DNA of 35,473 bases from Candidatus Thorarchaeota archaeon. GTDB lineage: Archaea; Asgardarchaeota; Thorarchaeia; Thorarchaeales; Thorarchaeaceae. The first letter of the stretch is position 1; each line of letters starts with the position of its first letter. The DNA lies in assembly GCA_003345545.1 (NCBI GenBank), contig PRDH01000056.1, positions 1 through 35,473 of the forward strand. The letters run 5' to 3'. The notes under the pieces are model-generated. The model was not told the origin of the DNA and ran no database searches. It saw only the letters and a list, made by a program, of their open reading frames with translations. Shown in pieces: positions 33,574 to 35,473 of this stretch. Position numbers and translations under genes: made by a program.

Positions 33574-35103
33574 CTACCAATTATTGATTTGTGGAATTCT
33601 TGCATCTGTTGTTAATACCAGACCCAGTTCTTTCAGAGCTTTTTCGCATCCTTGTCCGAGAAGATGAGTACTATGCATATCGCACCCATGAAGGTTCGGC
33701 AACACAGTGATGCATTCTGCAGCATTCGGATTGAAGACACCACTTACTGCAAGAGCATCAAGGACCTCCTTAACGTCGAGACTTGTATCTGCTGTACCCA
33801 TCTGTTTCTTGAGTTTCATTATACTCTCTATTATAATCGGCGAGAGAACATCGATGTCATCTGGAATGCCCGCCAGGTATTTCACCGCGTTCAGGAGTGC
33901 AGCGGACTCTGACATGAGAATCTTTGACCGCTTTCCTTTGAGAATGACAGGGGCGTCATCCGTAGGGTATATCTCGATGGCAGCTCCAGTATGCATCTCA
34001 TTTGGCGCACTCTTTGATTTCTTCGAGCTCTCTTCCAGAGCCCTGTTTGCTTGAATTGCGACTAGACGATCCTCTGGTTTAGCTTGGACACGCTGCATTA
34101 TTCTGTCCATGCGCTCAAGCGTGTCATGGGTGACATTGCCCTCAACAAAGTCTCTATGGTATTGGTAGTACCTTCGAACAATCTCATCGATACTTGCCTG
34201 TTGCACCACGCTGTCATCGATTATTCCCTCTTTGGCCATGTTGACCCCCAAATCTGTGGGACTCTTAATCTCCGCCAAGGGGTCTCCAGCAGGAGTAATC
34301 TTCTCGATGATCTTTCTTATTATGGAGAAGTTCTCCACATCTCTATTGTAGTTGGTCGCTTCAACACCGTAGGCCTCCTTGTGAAAGGGGTCGACACAGT
34401 TGTAGTCACCGATATCAGCAGTTGCAGCTTCATAGGCAATATTCACAGGATGGTTCACGGGTAGGTTCCATATCGGAAATGTTTCGAATTTCGCAAAATT
34501 GCTCATTATGCCTATTTTCCTGTCATGATAGATTTGGCCCATGGCGAAGCTCATCTTTCCGCTTCCGGGTCCTGGCGCTGTGATAATGACAATCTTCTTG
34601 TCAGTTTCTACATAGTGCAACCTCCCATAGCCCTCTTCACTGACCACTCTATTCGAGTCTGTGTGATAGTCAGGTATCTCAATGTTAGTGATTACTCTGA
34701 TGCCTCTATTCGCAAGGCGCTGCCTAAACTTGTCAGATGTCTGCTCTCCACCATACCTACTGATCACAACAGCAGACACATCCAGGTCCAATTCCTTCAG
34801 GTCACTTATGTCCCTGAGGATCTGGTCTTCATACGTTAGACCGAAGTCACGTCGTATCTTTCGTCGTTCAATGTCTTTTGCGCTGATGCAGTGGATGATC
34901 TCGATGTTGTTGCCCAGCTTCTTGAGCATCTGGACCTTTGTATCGAGCTCATAACCAGGGAGCACTCTTGACGCATGATGGTCGTATCTCAGCTTTCCTC
35001 CAAACTCAAGGTAGAGCTTGTCAAATCGGTTCACCCTGTCCATGATGCGTTGTATCTGAGCAGAGAGGTATCGTGAAGTATCAAAGCCCTTCTTTCTAAT
35101 CAT
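33574..35103 (-). CDS. DUF1846 family protein (putative ATPase)
   Basis: About 509 aa, the full family length. The start MIRKKGFDTSRYLSAQIQRI and LYLEFGGKLRYDHHASRVLP are DUF1846 signatures, and ITAPGPGSGKMSFAMGQIYH holds a P-loop-like GPGSGK. From memory, crystal structures exist, but no function is known. The end GCDMHSTHLLGQGCEKALKE LG is highly conserved in relatives. ATG 35103 is preferred to an in-frame GTG at 35112. Shares a divergent promoter with the flavodoxin-domain gene at the right edge. Confidence 0.88.
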   Translation of the reverse strand: MIRKKGFDTSRYLSAQIQRIMDRVNRFDKLYLEFGGKLRYDHHASRVLPGYELDTKVQMLKKLGNNIEIIHCISAKDIERRKIRRDFGLTYEDQILRDISDLKELDLDVSAVVISRYGGEQTSDKFRQRLANRGIRVITNIEIPDYHTDSNRVVSEEGYGRLHYVETDKKIVIITAPGPGSGKMSFAMGQIYHDRKIGIMSNFAKFETFPIWNLPVNHPVNIAYEAATADIGDYNCVDPFHKEAYGVEATNYNRDVENFSIIRKIIEKITPAGDPLAEIKSPTDLGVNMAKEGIIDDSVVQQASIDEIVRRYYQYHRDFVEGNVTHDTLERMDRIMQRVQAKPEDRLVAIQANRALEESSKKSKSAPNEMHTGAAIEIYPTDDAPVILKGKRSKILMSESAALLNAVKYLAGIPDDIDVLSPIIIESIMKLKKQMGTADTSLDVKEVLDALAVSGVFNPNAAECITVLPNLHGCDMHSTHLLGQGCEKALKELGLVLTTDARIPQINNW

Positions 35104-35171
35104 GAGTATCACTCAGAGCTGCTATCGGCGTACTGAAAACCAAAGCAATGTCCGTGACTGTTGTCACTCCC

Positions 35172-35180
35172 TCTATAAAA
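35172..35180. promoter_or_regulatory. Bidirectional TATA-like box between DUF1846 and flavodoxin genes
   Basis: TCTATAAAA on the + strand and its complement TTTTATAGA are both usable TATA-like boxes; they lie 69 bp from each start. Called by eye. Confidence 0.4.
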
Positions 35181-35248
35181 CCTTCGAACGGTAAAGGAAA
35201 TACATTTGTAGAGTGGAGTCATTCTGGAGCGCAATGGGATGAGTCATC

Positions 35249-35473
35249 ATGAAGACACTGATTGCATATGGGACACGGTACGGAGCAACAGCCGGCACCG
35301 CTGTGGAGATCTCCCGAGTACTTCAGGAAGAGGGACACGATGTCCGAGTAGTTGATGTGAAGAAGGACAAGATCAAGAGCATATCCGAATACGAACTAGT
35401 CATCATAGGAAGTGGTATGAGAATGTTCAGGTGGGTCGGTGAAGCTGAAGACTTCATCAAGAAGTTTCAAAAC
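35249..35473 (+). CDS. Flavodoxin-domain protein, HemG-like (N-terminal part)
   Basis: 75 codons are visible to the right edge. TLIAYGTRYGATAGTAVEIS is an FMN loop of the flavodoxin/HemG type, and ELVIIGSGMRMFRWVGEAED resembles the GSGI-like loop of protoporphyrinogen-oxidase-type flavodoxins. The C-terminus is outside the window. GGGATGAG lies just upstream of the ATG. It could be a domain of a larger protein. Confidence 0.8.
   Translation, partial: MKTLIAYGTRYGATAGTAVEISRVLQEEGHDVRVVDVKKDKIKSISEYELVIIGSGMRMFRWVGEAEDFIKKFQN

Overview
This is a 35.5-kb piece of what looks like an archaeal chromosome of moderate GC. The archaeal reading rests on four things: TATA-like boxes at plausible distances upstream of several genes; Shine-Dalgarno (SD) sites of the GGAGG/GGTGA type, sometimes in front of GTG or TTG starts; a Pelota/eRF1-like protein; and many small zinc-ribbon and radical-SAM proteins. 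The lineage cannot be fixed from the sequence alone. An Asgard (for example Thorarchaeota-like) or Thermoplasmata-like archaeon is my guess, with low confidence. Most transcription units hold one to three genes and strands switch often. I see no rRNA, tRNA, CRISPR array or intact transposon.

Region 1-12.7 kb is a cell-surface glycan or lipid-linked polymer locus. It holds the start of a CapK/phenylacetate-CoA-ligase-like adenylating enzyme that runs off the left edge, a membrane-anchored NodB-fold protein with degenerate catalytic motifs, and a GT-C-like multi-pass membrane protein. Next come a DUF354 GT-B-like glycosyltransferase next to a Cys-rich unknown, and a radical SAM/SPASM enzyme. 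The block ends with two tandem FemAB-type aminoacyl/acyl transferases, a NodB deacetylase with intact motifs and a GT2 glycosyltransferase. Together they suggest a surface polymer that is glycosylated, deacetylated and possibly decorated with amino acids.

Region 12.7-19.9 kb starts with a decayed C-terminal remnant of an AmrS-like radical SAM gene. It is followed by an operon of S66 LD-carboxypeptidase, ChrB-domain protein and MFS exporter, then a membrane protein with a zinc ribbon at each end, a second MFS transporter, a small four-helix membrane protein and an intact AmrS.

Region 20-29.3 kb holds a two-gene operon of an unknown protein plus a B12-binding-type radical SAM enzyme, a 67-aa CxxC protein with a very strong SD, and a ferredoxin/flavodoxin-reductase-like flavoprotein. 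It continues with a phosphoribosyltransferase, a secreted FG-GAP/PQQ-like propeller protein, a zinc-ribbon protein, a methyltransferase, and YwbE followed by a two-domain Pelota/eRF1-like protein. A pair of 21-bp palindromes lies just upstream of ywbE.

Region 29.3-35.5 kb has a second copy of the phosphoribosyltransferase, an ArsB/NhaD-type permease, a VOC protein and a PadR regulator with a Cys/His-rich N-terminus and tandem operator-like repeats. It ends with a flavodoxin, a DUF1846 protein and, cut by the right edge, a second flavodoxin-domain protein sharing a divergent promoter with DUF1846.
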